A stretch of 7,726 bases of DNA from JALONO01 sp038209965 (GCA_038209965.1 JBBQXF010000164.1:1-7726); one strand, 5' to 3'. Shown: positions 1 through 6,980, numbered from the stretch's first letter. Notes: generated from the letters alone by a model not told the origin. Translations and numbers: made by a program.

Positions 1-13
1 GTCGTTTAAGTTG

Positions 14-1312
14 TTATCCAGCCATAACGGTCAAAAAACCATCCGTGTAATACTTTTTGGCCAAACGGTGCAATTGCTCGGCGCTGATGGCTTGGATATC
101 GGATACGTAATGATCGTAGTGGTCTTGTGCCAAGCCATGAAAATAAATGCTCTTGAATTTCTCGGCAATGGTAAACGGGGTGGTGAGGGAGCCGATGTAA
201 GTGCCCTGCATATAGTTTTTGACCAAATCCAGTTCGTCTTCGCTGACGGGGGCCTTTACCAGCTCGGCTATTTCCTTGCCGATTTCTTCAATCACCATCT
301 CGCGGATCTCTTTTTTTACATCAGTGCCAATAACCATGTAGGCCGCGCTCTTCATGAGCACCACGCTTGAGCTGATGCCGTAAGTCAGCCCCTTTTCTTC
401 CCGGATGTTTCGCATCAGGCGCGAGCCAAAATAGCCCCCCAAGATTTCGTTGAGCATGGTCATGGGCAGATAGTCGGCACTGCGCTTGCCCAGGTAATGG
501 CCATTGTCGGCCAAGTCCAACCGCTTGCCCATCCGAATGGAGGTTTGGAGGGCATTTCCCCGCTCCAAGTAGAGCAGTTCTTGGAGTTGGGCGGGGTCGC
601 CCTGGGCATGGATGGCCGACAAATCAAAGGGGGCGTTCAGGGGAAGCTGGCCCAAGGTCTGGTTGATTGCCTGTAGATCTTGGGGGCGCACGTGCCCGGC
701 CACCATCATCTCAAACGGCTGGCCTTGAACGGTAAGGGCATAGAAATCGGCCAGTTCGGCCCGATCCAACCGTTTGATCCGGTCTTCGGTGAGCGTGATG
801 CCGTAGCGATGGGTGCGGCCAAACAAATTTTCACGGAATTTATTGGAGGCGATATAGCTGGTCTTTTCTTGGTTGATCCGCAAGCCTTGGATGTTGATCC
901 GCTTGAGGTTTTCCAATTCCCGGTCGGGGAAAGTGGCTCCGGTCAGGCTCTCGCAAACCAGGGCCAGCATGGCGGGCAGGTAACGCGCAAGGCAGTACAT
1001 CTCCACCTCGGCGTGATCCAAGCCAGCGCTACATTCCAGTACCGCCCCATACTTGTCGATTTCATCGGTGATTTGGGCCGCCGTGCGTTGGTGGGTTCCC
1101 TCGGTCATCATTTTCATGGTGAGGAGCGCGGCTTCTTTGGAGGGTGCGAGCCAAGTGCCCGACCGGAACCATAGATTGACACTGATGACCGGCTGTTCAC
1201 CCGCGCTCAAAATGTGGACTGGCACCCCATTGTCCAACCGGATAATTTCAGGTTTGTGGAGGAAAAAATCGCCCAAGGGCAGGGCATTGGGTGGCAATTT
1301 GCGATCTAACAT
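14..1312 (-). CDS. M16-family (insulinase/pitrilysin-like) protein, non-catalytic subunit type
   Basis: The 432-residue protein has the size and two-domain layout of a single M16B subunit. The N-terminal domain begins with a typical DNGVPVHIL strand (residues 27-35) and an LWFRSGTW segment (47-54). Where active members carry HxxEH, the aligned stretch here is LLTMK (63-67), so both histidines and the glutamate are missing. The C-terminal domain keeps the conserved block GSRLMRNIREEKGLTYGIS (296-314), with R298 and Y311 as the likely substrate-binding Arg/Tyr pair. In two-subunit M16B proteases one partner has the zinc site and the other the R/Y pair, so I infer this is the second kind. The start ATG is preceded directly by an in-frame TGA, which fixes the earliest start. 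I see no signal peptide, so it is probably cytoplasmic. Nothing precedes it on its strand except the divergent intergenic region; a catalytic partner would have to lie beyond the left edge or elsewhere. Confidence 0.9.
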   Translation of the reverse strand: MLDRKLPPNALPLGDFFLHKPEIIRLDNGVPVHILSAGEQPVISVNLWFRSGTWLAPSKEAALLTMKMMTEGTHQRTAAQITDEIDKYGAVLECSAGLDHAEVEMYCLARYLPAMLALVCESLTGATFPDRELENLKRINIQGLRINQEKTSYIASNKFRENLFGRTHRYGITLTEDRIKRLDRAELADFYALTVQGQPFEMMVAGHVRPQDLQAINQTLGQLPLNAPFDLSAIHAQGDPAQLQELLYLERGNALQTSIRMGKRLDLADNGHYLGKRSADYLPMTMLNEILGGYFGSRLMRNIREEKGLTYGISSSVVLMKSAAYMVIGTDVKKEIREMVIEEIGKEIAELVKAPVSEDELDLVKNYMQGTYIGSLTTPFTIAEKFKSIYFHGLAQDHYDHYVSDIQAISAEQLHRLAKKYYTDGFLTVMAG

Positions 1313-1602
1313 TCAGGGTTCAGCTTTTTTGTATCGGGATAAAACGGGCACTTACCAGCGCTTGGCGCAATGGCAGGTAACGATCAAGTTCGGGGGCATG
1401 TCCAACCAAGGGGACAAAGTTACACCAAAATTAAAAGGATTTGCCGCCCCGGGAGGCGCACTGGCCAAGCCCAACCAGCAAAAGAGAGAATTTATGGTTT
1501 GGATAAACGGATTGTGCATTTTCCATTGTAATTTTAGGCGAAATTTCCGTTGGTCAACCTAATTGCTTTTTCTAGTTATTGAGACCCCAAACCACTGCTT
1601 TG
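1313..1602. other. Divergent intergenic region between the M16 gene and the ABC ATPase gene
   Basis: This 290-nt stretch separates two genes that point away from each other, so it should hold promoters for both. The part from about 1485 to 1580 is clearly more AT-rich than the flanking genes. On the minus strand it has two closely spaced matches to the Bacteroidota -7 consensus TAnnTTTG. On the plus strand I find only an imperfect match, TAATTTTA at 1529-1536, with no well-placed -33 box. Short reading frames crossing it look like chance, and I see no RNA gene. Confidence 0.6.
1415..1433 (-). promoter_or_regulatory. Candidate Bacteroidota-type promoter (tandem -7 boxes) for the M16 gene
   Basis: Read on the minus strand, TAATTTTG (1433-1426) and TAACTTTG (1422-1415) both fit the Bacteroidota -7 consensus TAnnTTTG. 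The second runs on into GTCCCC. Either would give a 5' leader of roughly 100 nt before the M16 start at 1312. No convincing TTG-type -33 box lies about 20 nt upstream of either, so this rests on the -7 boxes and on position alone. Confidence 0.35.
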
Positions 1603-2337
1603 ATGAAACCTGATGTAATCCTCACCGATAAAATTGCCAAAATTTACCGCATGGGCAGCGAAGTAATCAACGCCCTTACCTCGATCAGCATTTCTATTAA
1701 ACACGGCGAGTACGTTGCCTTTATGGGGCCATCTGGCTCCGGCAAGTCCACCTTGATGAACATTATAGGCTGTTTGGACACTCCGACCAGCGGAACTTAT
1801 ATCTTGGCGGGCAAGGATGTGAGCAACATGACCGAAAACGAATTGGCCGAAATCCGCAACAAAGAAATCGGGTTTGTTTTCCAGACCTTCAACTTGTTGC
1901 CCCGCTCCAGTTCGTTGGAAAACGTGGCCCTGCCCCTCGTGTATGCGGGCATTGGCAAGGCCGAGCGCGAAGAGCGGGCTTTTGAAGCCCTGCGCAGTGT
2001 GGGATTGGATACCCGGGCCAAGCACAAACCCAACGAACTTTCGGGCGGCCAACGCCAGCGGGTGGCCGTGGCCCGGGCCTTGGTCAATGAACCGAGCATT
2101 ATCTTGGCCGATGAACCAACCGGTAATTTGGATTCCAAGACCTCCTACGAAATAATGGAACTGTTCGATAACCTGCACAAGAAGGGCAATACCATCATTG
2201 TCGTCACCCACGAAGACGACATCTCCCACTATGCGCACCGGATTGTGCGCCTGCGCGACGGGCTGGTCGAGACCGATCGCCTCAACGAGAACATCACCGA
2301 TCCCGTAAAGCTCAAAATGGCCGCTGCCGGCCACTAA
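1603..2337 (+). CDS. ABC transporter ATP-binding protein, MacB/LolD-like
   Basis: This 244-residue protein is a complete ABC ATPase that would power an inner-membrane permease. In order it has Walker A GPSGSGKST (42-50), Q-loop Q94 in FVFQTFNLLP, the signature LSGGQRQRVA (146-155), Walker B IILADEP with catalytic E171, D-loop GNLDS (174-178) and switch H203 in VVTHE. The NIIGCLDTPTSG segment after Walker A and the LPLVYAG stretch are typical of the MacB/LolD/FtsE-like group, which acts in lipoprotein release, efflux or mechanotransmission. I chose the ATG at 1603. The frame stays open to a TTG at 1579, but that adds eight residues that family members do not usually have. Neither start has a Shine-Dalgarno sequence. 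No permease gene is adjacent, so the partner must be encoded elsewhere and the substrate cannot be told. The next gene follows after 52 nt on the same strand. Confidence 0.95.
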   Translation: MKPDVILTDKIAKIYRMGSEVINALTSISISIKHGEYVAFMGPSGSGKSTLMNIIGCLDTPTSGTYILAGKDVSNMTENELAEIRNKEIGFVFQTFNLLPRSSSLENVALPLVYAGIGKAEREERAFEALRSVGLDTRAKHKPNELSGGQRQRVAVARALVNEPSIILADEPTGNLDSKTSYEIMELFDNLHKKGNTIIVVTHEDDISHYAHRIVRLRDGLVETDRLNENITDPVKLKMAAAGH

Positions 2338-2378
2338 TTCTTGGATATATTCATTGTTTTTGTTTTTTACCCAACGTT

Positions 2379-2382
2379 AAGG
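2379..2382 (+). promoter_or_regulatory. Shine-Dalgarno-like AAGG deciding the GTG start of the PBP gene
   Basis: AAGG ends 7 nt before the GTG at 2390. It is the only convincing Shine-Dalgarno-like site I noticed upstream of a start in this window, and it favours GTG over the in-frame ATG at 2420. The spacing is good, but the match is only four bases. Confidence 0.45.
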
Positions 2383-2389
2383 TTTTCTT

Positions 2390-4849
2390 GTGAACAAAAA
2401 TATCGCGAACCTTTTGGCAATGGCCGGTCAAGTTTGGGCATCCTTCAAACGGTCGGCTTTTTACACCTCTTTTTTGCCATCCGTTTATCAATTGTGGTTT
2501 CCCGGGCGTGGGGCTTCATTCATTGCTTGGCTGGTGGCCGGCTGTTGGTATGCCCTGCTGTTGTTGGTGTTTTGCCCCATTTTGTACATTCAGGCCGTCA
2601 AGGCCGATGCTTTTGGCCTATTTGGCTCCATGCCCAGCGTGGAGCAGTTGGAAAGTCCCAAAGTGCCCACCGCTTCGGAACTCTACACCGCTGATGGCGT
2701 ATTGCTGGGCCGTTTTTACAAAGAAAACCGCACCCCGGTGCGCTACCAAGAACTGTCCTCCAACGTGCTTGAAGCACTGTACGCCACCGAAGACATTCGT
2801 TTCAATGAGCACTCGGGCATTGATTTGTCCGCCACCTTGTCCATCATCTGGTACAACTTGCGGGGTGAGCAGCGCGGTGGCAGCACTATTTCGCAACAAT
2901 TGGCCAAAAACCTGTTCAGGACGCGCAAAAAAGAAGCCAAGGGCAAATTGAGCAGTTTCAGTGGCTCCCTTGGCACGCTCATTTACAAGACCAAGGAATG
3001 GATCACGGCCATCAGTTTGGAGCAGGCCTACACCAAAGAGGAGATAATGACCATGTACTTCAACACGGTCGAGTTCGGTGGCAATGCCTTTGGGATCAAA
3101 ACCGCCGCCAAAACCTTTTTCAGCACAACGCCCGAGCAACTCACCGTGCCCCAAGCGGCCATGCTCGTGGGGATGCTCAAAGCACCGACCACCTACAGCC
3201 CAGTGCGAAACCCCAAAAATGCCTTGCGCCGCCGCAATACCGTATTGAGCCAAATGGTCAAATACAATTATATCGATCAGGCACAATACGACAAATTCAG
3301 CCAAGAACCACTTGGCTTGAAAAAAACGATCGAACGGGAGGAAGAAGGCGCTGCCACTTATTTCCGGGGCGTTATGAACCAATATTTGGAGAAATGGTGC
3401 GAAGATAATGATCTGGATCTGTACTCCGACGGGCTGAAAATCTATACCACCATCGACTCGGCCCTACAAGCACTGGCCGAGGAGTCGGTCAACAAGAAAA
3501 TGCAGGAGTACCAGAAATTGTTCGAACGGCAATGGCTGGGGGCAAACCCATGGCGGCGGGGCGATGGCACCGAGATTCCCAATTACATTGAGAACATTGC
3601 CAGAAAATTGTATCCCAAAGAATATGCGAGCGTAAAGGGCGACTCGGCGGGTTTTGCCCAACTGATGAGCGTGAAACGCAAAATGAAACTGTTTTCGTGG
3701 AAAGATGGCGGTGAAGAAGAGATGGAAATGAGCGTTTTTGATTCCATCCGTTATTGCAAACAGTTCTTGCACGCTGGCCTGGTTGCCATGAACCCCAATA
3801 CGGGCCACATCCGCGCTTGGGTGGGGGGGATCAGCTATAAATATTTCAAATATGACCACGTTAGGCAGGCCCGCCGCCAGCCCGGCTCCACTTTCAAGCC
3901 GTTTGTTTATGCAGCGGCCATTGACTCCTTTGGCTTCTCGCCCTGCACCGAAATCTTGGACGCGCCCGTGGTCATCCGCTACAAAGAAAAGAAAAACCCC
4001 AAACCCTTGGTTTGGCAGCCCCACAATACCAGCTACACCTATACTTTTGGCCACGTGTCGATCCGCTACGGAATGGGCCGCTCGCTCAATTCTGTGGCCG
4101 CTCGGGTCACTGAACGGATCGGGTGGGGGTCAGTCATCAAATACGCCAAGAAAATGGGCATCACCAGTCTGTTGGACAGTGTGCCCTCGGTGGGCCTTGG
4201 CTCCAGCGATGTGTCGCTCTATGACATGGCCGGGGCCTATTCCTCCTTTGTCAATGAAGGCATATGGAACGAACCGCAATTTGTCACCCGGATCGAAGAT
4301 CGGAACGGCCAAGTGATCCACCGTTTCCGGGCCAAAAGCCGCCGGGTATTGTCCTCCGAGAGTGCCTTCCTCATGATCCACATGCTGCGCGGGGGATTGC
4401 AAGAATCGGGCGGTACTTCGCGCCGCTTGTACTCCTTTCCCACCGTCGTATCGGGCAACGAAGTGGGGGGCAAAACCGGCACTTCGCAAAATTATGCCGA
4501 TGGCTGGTACATGGGCATCACCCGGGATCTAGTGACCGGCGTTTGGGTGGGTGGCGATGACAGCAGCATCCACTTCCGCAACCAGCAGGGCGAAGGATCA
4601 AAATCTGCCCTACCGATTTTTGGCACTTTTATGGAAAAAATATACAAGTATCCCGATGGGGCCAATGCCCTCAAAGTGGCCAAGGGGCGCTTCCCCACCG
4701 AAAAAGATCTTAAGTTGGAGATCAAGAAAAACATCAACTGTCCTTCGCGCTCCTGGGCTCCCCGCAATCCCGACAGTACCGCCATTGTCAAGCCCGATTC
4801 AGTGGCGGCCGGCACAGTGCTGAACGCTATTCGGCGCATCATTTTTTAG
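2390..4849 (+). CDS. Bifunctional class A penicillin-binding protein (PBP1A type)
   Basis: This 819-residue enzyme polymerises lipid II into glycan strands (GT51 transglycosylase) and crosslinks the stem peptides (transpeptidase). One membrane segment at about residues 43-67 anchors it, with the catalytic domains in the periplasm. The transglycosylase domain shows ATEDIRFNEHSGID with catalytic E134, RGGSTISQQLAKNLF (162-176) and the YFNTVEFGGNAFGI motif. The transpeptidase domain has the SxxK nucleophile motif STFK (S500-K503), SLN (565-567) and KTGT (695-698). All active-site motifs are intact. The linker between the domains contains a lysine- and glutamate-rich stretch followed by DSIRYCKQFLHAGLVAMNP, a pattern I associate with Bacteroidota class A PBPs. 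The GTG start is preferred because of an AAGG 7 nt upstream; ATG at 2420 would shorten the cytoplasmic tail by ten residues without touching any domain. Family symbols mrcA/ponA would fit, but which paralog this is cannot be told. Confidence 0.97.
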   Translation: MNKNIANLLAMAGQVWASFKRSAFYTSFLPSVYQLWFPGRGASFIAWLVAGCWYALLLLVFCPILYIQAVKADAFGLFGSMPSVEQLESPKVPTASELYTADGVLLGRFYKENRTPVRYQELSSNVLEALYATEDIRFNEHSGIDLSATLSIIWYNLRGEQRGGSTISQQLAKNLFRTRKKEAKGKLSSFSGSLGTLIYKTKEWITAISLEQAYTKEEIMTMYFNTVEFGGNAFGIKTAAKTFFSTTPEQLTVPQAAMLVGMLKAPTTYSPVRNPKNALRRRNTVLSQMVKYNYIDQAQYDKFSQEPLGLKKTIEREEEGAATYFRGVMNQYLEKWCEDNDLDLYSDGLKIYTTIDSALQALAEESVNKKMQEYQKLFERQWLGANPWRRGDGTEIPNYIENIARKLYPKEYASVKGDSAGFAQLMSVKRKMKLFSWKDGGEEEMEMSVFDSIRYCKQFLHAGLVAMNPNTGHIRAWVGGISYKYFKYDHVRQARRQPGSTFKPFVYAAAIDSFGFSPCTEILDAPVVIRYKEKKNPKPLVWQPHNTSYTYTFGHVSIRYGMGRSLNSVAARVTERIGWGSVIKYAKKMGITSLLDSVPSVGLGSSDVSLYDMAGAYSSFVNEGIWNEPQFVTRIEDRNGQVIHRFRAKSRRVLSSESAFLMIHMLRGGLQESGGTSRRLYSFPTVVSGNEVGGKTGTSQNYADGWYMGITRDLVTGVWVGGDDSSIHFRNQQGEGSKSALPIFGTFMEKIYKYPDGANALKVAKGRFPTEKDLKLEIKKNINCPSRSWAPRNPDSTAIVKPDSVAAGTVLNAIRRIIF

Positions 4850-4882
4850 GCCATTAACCGTTGCCACAACAACTACTTACTT

Positions 4883-5377
4883 ATGCCATCGCTAGACATT
4901 GCCAATAAAATAGACCACCAGACCTTGGACAACGCCATCAATACGGCCAAAAAGGAGATCAGTACCCGTTACGATCTCCGGGAATCCAAAACCGAGGTGA
5001 CCCTCAACAAGAAAGATTTGCACATCAATGTAACCACCGACAATGAGCTTTCCCTCCAAACTGTGATCAAAATCATCTTGGAGCGCATGGTCAAACAAGG
5101 ATTGGATCCCAAAGCACTGGATTTTGGCAAACAGGAATACGCTTCGGGCAGCATGATCCGCAAGGATTTAGCCATTAAAGAAGGTATTGAGAAAGAAACG
5201 GGCAAAAAAATCCTGAAAGACATCAAGGATAGTGGGCTCAAAGTCCAAGCGGCCCTCATGGACGACCAACTCCGGGTAACGGCCAAAAAGATCGATGACC
5301 TGCAAGAGGTCATGGCCCTGCTGCGCAAAAAAGACTACGGCGTTCCCCTGCAATTCGTCAATATGAAGCGGGAGTGA
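4883..5377 (+). CDS. yajQ: YajQ family (DUF520) nucleotide-binding protein
   Basis: This 164-residue cytoplasmic protein matches YajQ closely along its whole length, including the usual length of about 163. It has the N-terminal MPSLDI start followed by the RYDLRESK segment. Its middle part (IRKDLAIKEGIEKETGKKI, about 93-111) matches the LKQGIESATQKKI region of the E. coli protein. The C-terminal half carries KDSGLKVQAALMDDQLRVT, then KKIDDLQEVMALLRKKDYGVPLQF. Members of this family have a double ferredoxin-like fold, bind nucleotides or RNA, and in some gamma-proteobacteria bind cyclic di-GMP as a transcriptional co-regulator. Whether that holds in Bacteroidota is not known from this sequence. 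The ATG at 4883 gives the conserved N-terminus. It follows the PBP stop by 33 nt, with no Shine-Dalgarno sequence and no terminator between them, so the two may share a transcript. Confidence 0.96.
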   Translation: MPSLDIANKIDHQTLDNAINTAKKEISTRYDLRESKTEVTLNKKDLHINVTTDNELSLQTVIKIILERMVKQGLDPKALDFGKQEYASGSMIRKDLAIKEGIEKETGKKILKDIKDSGLKVQAALMDDQLRVTAKKIDDLQEVMALLRKKDYGVPLQFVNMKRE

Positions 5378-5402
5378 CCGGGCCGACTGCCCACCCAAAG
5401 CA

Positions 5403-5441
5403 CCAAACCTTGGGACAGGTTTTCTTTTGTCCCCAACTTGG
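5403..5441 (+). other. Imperfect intergenic hairpin between yajQ and yihA
   Basis: TTGGGACA (5410-5417) pairs with TGTCCCCAA (5428-5436) with one bulged C, over a 10-nt loop. Outside it, CCAA (5403-5406) pairs with TTGG (5438-5441) across a small internal loop. There is no T run after it, so it is not a classical terminator. It ends 18 nt before the yihA start and could be an RNA-processing or leader structure, or chance. Confidence 0.4.
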
Positions 5442-5459
5442 CGCAAATTTGTGCCCCTT

Positions 5460-6068
5460 ATGCAGATCAAGACCGCCAAGTTTGTAATTAGCAGCAGCGA
5501 TTACCGCCAATGCCCAGCCCCCGATCGGCCAGAATACGCCTTCATCGGCCGGTCCAATGTGGGCAAGTCTTCCTTGCTCAATTTGCTCACCGGCATTGCG
5601 GGCTTGGCCAAAACCTCTTCCACACCCGGTAAGACCCAGTTGATCAACCATTTCTTGATCGATGAAGCTTGGTATATGGTCGATTTGCCCGGTTATGGCT
5701 ATGCCAAAGTGGGCAAAGCCGATCGGGCCAAGTTTGCCACCATGATCGAGCAATACATGCGAGAGCGGGAAAACCTGCTCTGCGTATTTGTCTTGATCGA
5801 TATCCGCCTCACCCCCCAAAAAAACGACGTGGATTTTATCGGTTGGTTGGGTGAAAGGGGCATTCCATTTGTACTGGTGTTTACTAAGGCCGACAAATTG
5901 GCCAAGACCACCGTCGGGGGCAAAGTGGAAGCGTATGGCAAATACTTGGAGTCATTCTGGGAGGAATTGCCCAAAATGTTTGTCACTTCGGCCGAAACCA
6001 AAACCGGGGCCAAGGAAATCCTGAATTTTATTGATCAAATCAATCAAGAAAACAAAAACCCTGATTAA
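5460..6068 (+). CDS. yihA: Ribosome biogenesis GTP-binding protein YihA/YsxC (EngB)
   Basis: This 202-residue TRAFAC-class GTPase is needed for late assembly of the large ribosomal subunit in the bacteria where it has been studied. All G motifs are present: G1 GRSNVGKS (30-37), G2 TPGKT (55-59), G3 DLPGYGYA (75-82), G4 TKAD (142-145) and G5 TSAET (176-180). The DIRLTPQ motif (114-120) is typical of the family. Length fits the usual 195-210 residues. I chose the ATG at 5460 because the protein then begins directly with the QIKTAKFVISSSDY strand seen in family members. The frame is open back to a TTG at 5427, but that extension would lie partly within the hairpin and adds untypical residues. 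The gap to yajQ is 82 nt; the gap to the next gene is only 2 nt, so these two are surely co-transcribed and probably translationally coupled. The symbols engB and ysxC name the same gene. Confidence 0.97.
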   Translation: MQIKTAKFVISSSDYRQCPAPDRPEYAFIGRSNVGKSSLLNLLTGIAGLAKTSSTPGKTQLINHFLIDEAWYMVDLPGYGYAKVGKADRAKFATMIEQYMRERENLLCVFVLIDIRLTPQKNDVDFIGWLGERGIPFVLVFTKADKLAKTTVGGKVEAYGKYLESFWEELPKMFVTSAETKTGAKEILNFIDQINQENKNPD

Positions 6069-6070
6069 CC

Positions 6071-6547
6071 ATGAACCTCAAAGATATTGCCGCCGTTTCG
6101 GGCAAGCCTGGGCTGTACCGGGTGTTAAAGCCTTCGCGATCGGGCGTGATCCTCGAGTCGCTGGACGACAAAAAAACCAAGATGACCGCTAGCATGAGCC
6201 ACCGCGTTTCGCTGCTCAAAGAAGTGTCCATGTACACCACCTCGGCCGACGGATCACTTTTGTTGGAAAAAATAATGGCGAGTGTATTGGCCAAATATGG
6301 CCACCAACTAGAAGTGGGCACCTCCAACTTGGCCTTGATGCAGTTCCTCGAGACCGTACTGCCCGACTACGATCGCAACCAGGTGTACCCTTCGGATGTC
6401 AAAAAGCTGGTTACATGGTTCGGGATCCTCCAAACGTATGCCCCCGAGGTGTTCACCATACCTTCCGACGAGGAAGCTAAGGCCCAGCAAAAGGAATCCC
6501 AAACCAATGCCGAAGAGACCACGCAAGACGAAACCACCCCAGTGTAA
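6071..6547 (+). CDS. DUF5606-type protein, Bacteroidota-specific, function unknown
   Basis: This 158-residue protein has no signal peptide or membrane segment and is probably cytoplasmic. Residues 1-55 match what I remember of DUF5606: MNLKDIAAVSGKPGLYRVL, then GVILESLDDKKTKMTA and a VSLLKEVSMYTT segment, suggesting a small beta-rich domain. Residues of about 60-130 look helical (LLLEKIMASVLAKYG; DVKKLVTWFGILQTYAPEVF). The last 25 or so are rich in E, Q, T and N and probably disordered. The ATG lies 2 nt after the yihA stop with no Shine-Dalgarno sequence, which suggests translational coupling. A link to ribosome assembly or growth control is only an inference from that neighbour. The family assignment is from memory of the conserved N-terminal pattern; no catalytic motif is visible. 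Confidence 0.85.
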   Translation: MNLKDIAAVSGKPGLYRVLKPSRSGVILESLDDKKTKMTASMSHRVSLLKEVSMYTTSADGSLLLEKIMASVLAKYGHQLEVGTSNLALMQFLETVLPDYDRNQVYPSDVKKLVTWFGILQTYAPEVFTIPSDEEAKAQQKESQTNAEETTQDETTPV

Positions 6548-6633
6548 TTATTTTTTTACGCAGATGCCCCAAGAAAATGCGGAACTTGTCCCCTTTTCCC
6601 ATAGTTGAAAGCGACCAAAGCCTTTATGCAGCA

Positions 6634-6683
6634 AAAAAACAAGGCGGTGGGGATTTCTAGAAATCCCCACCGCCTTGTTTTTT
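6634..6683. terminator. Bidirectional intrinsic terminator, perfect 50-nt palindrome
   Basis: Each 25-nt arm is exactly complementary to the other, centred on CTAG (6657-6660). The arms hold the GC-rich core CAAGGCGGTGGGG flanked by a run of A on the left (6633-6639) and a run of T on the right (6678-6683), so the hairpin is followed by a U tract in either direction. It lies between the plus-strand block ending at 6547 and the minus-strand gene ending at 6723, as expected for a shared terminator between converging transcripts. Confidence 0.92.
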
Positions 6684-6722
6684 GTTAGCGAACACGATGA
6701 TTGGGCGTGCTATGTCTCTTGG

Positions 6723-6980
6723 TTAGCCATTGATTTCCCGGAAACCGAATACCCGGGCCGGGATGCGGGCTGGGCCCGAGCACCGCACTTGATTGTACGC
6801 CCGCAAGGCCTGCGCCAAGCGGGCCTCGATCACTGCGGTTTCGGAGCTGGGTGGCCGGTTGTCCAGTTGGATTTTCAGCGCTTTGATGGTGGCTAAGCGC
6901 CGGCTCAGGTTCTCCCGCACCACCAGCAACCACAAAGTCATCGCTGCCGCGAAAGATAAGAATATTGGTAAAAATCCCAT
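6723..6980 (-). CDS. Small membrane-anchored protein with LemA-like C-terminal motif
   Basis: This 85-residue protein has one N-terminal hydrophobic segment (about 5-21, PIFLSFAAAMTLWLLVV). A basic and helical stretch follows, including RENLSRRLATIKALK, then a helix EARLAQALRAYN (52-63). It ends in PARIPARVFGFREING. LemA proteins end in a helix with YN, then a short P-containing stretch, then A-x-hydrophobic-FGF. The same order here (Y62-N63, P70 and P74, A75, F78-G79-F80) suggests a shrunken relative that keeps only the membrane anchor and the last helix. Full LemA proteins are about 180-200 residues. Function is unknown. The ATG has no Shine-Dalgarno sequence. It lies 152 nt downstream of the glycosidase gene on the same strand and ends 39 nt from the palindromic terminator. 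It could also be an unrelated small protein, but the frame is bounded and convergent with a terminator placed for it. Confidence 0.6.
   Translation of the reverse strand: MGFLPIFLSFAAAMTLWLLVVRENLSRRLATIKALKIQLDNRPPSSETAVIEARLAQALRAYNQVRCSGPARIPARVFGFREING

Noticed and set aside
1053..1562. Plus-strand reading frame running from inside the M16 gene into the divergent intergenic region
   Set aside because: Its first half is antisense to conserved M16 sequence and its second half has no recognisable protein pattern.
1576..2334. Long antisense reading frame (252 codons) opposite nearly the whole ABC ATPase gene
   Set aside because: It mirrors a gene with all ABC motifs intact. Its predicted product has no recognisable domain and is rich in G, H and Q, as expected from the reverse frame of a codon-biased gene.
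2618..3382. Antisense reading frame of 254 codons opposite the transglycosylase domain of the PBP gene
   Set aside because: The sense strand encodes conserved GT51 motifs throughout this stretch, and the antisense product shows no family resemblance.
5427..5459. TTG start giving an 11-residue longer YihA
   Set aside because: It lies partly in the hairpin, has no ribosome binding site, and the extension is not typical of the family; the ATG at 5460 gives the expected N-terminus.
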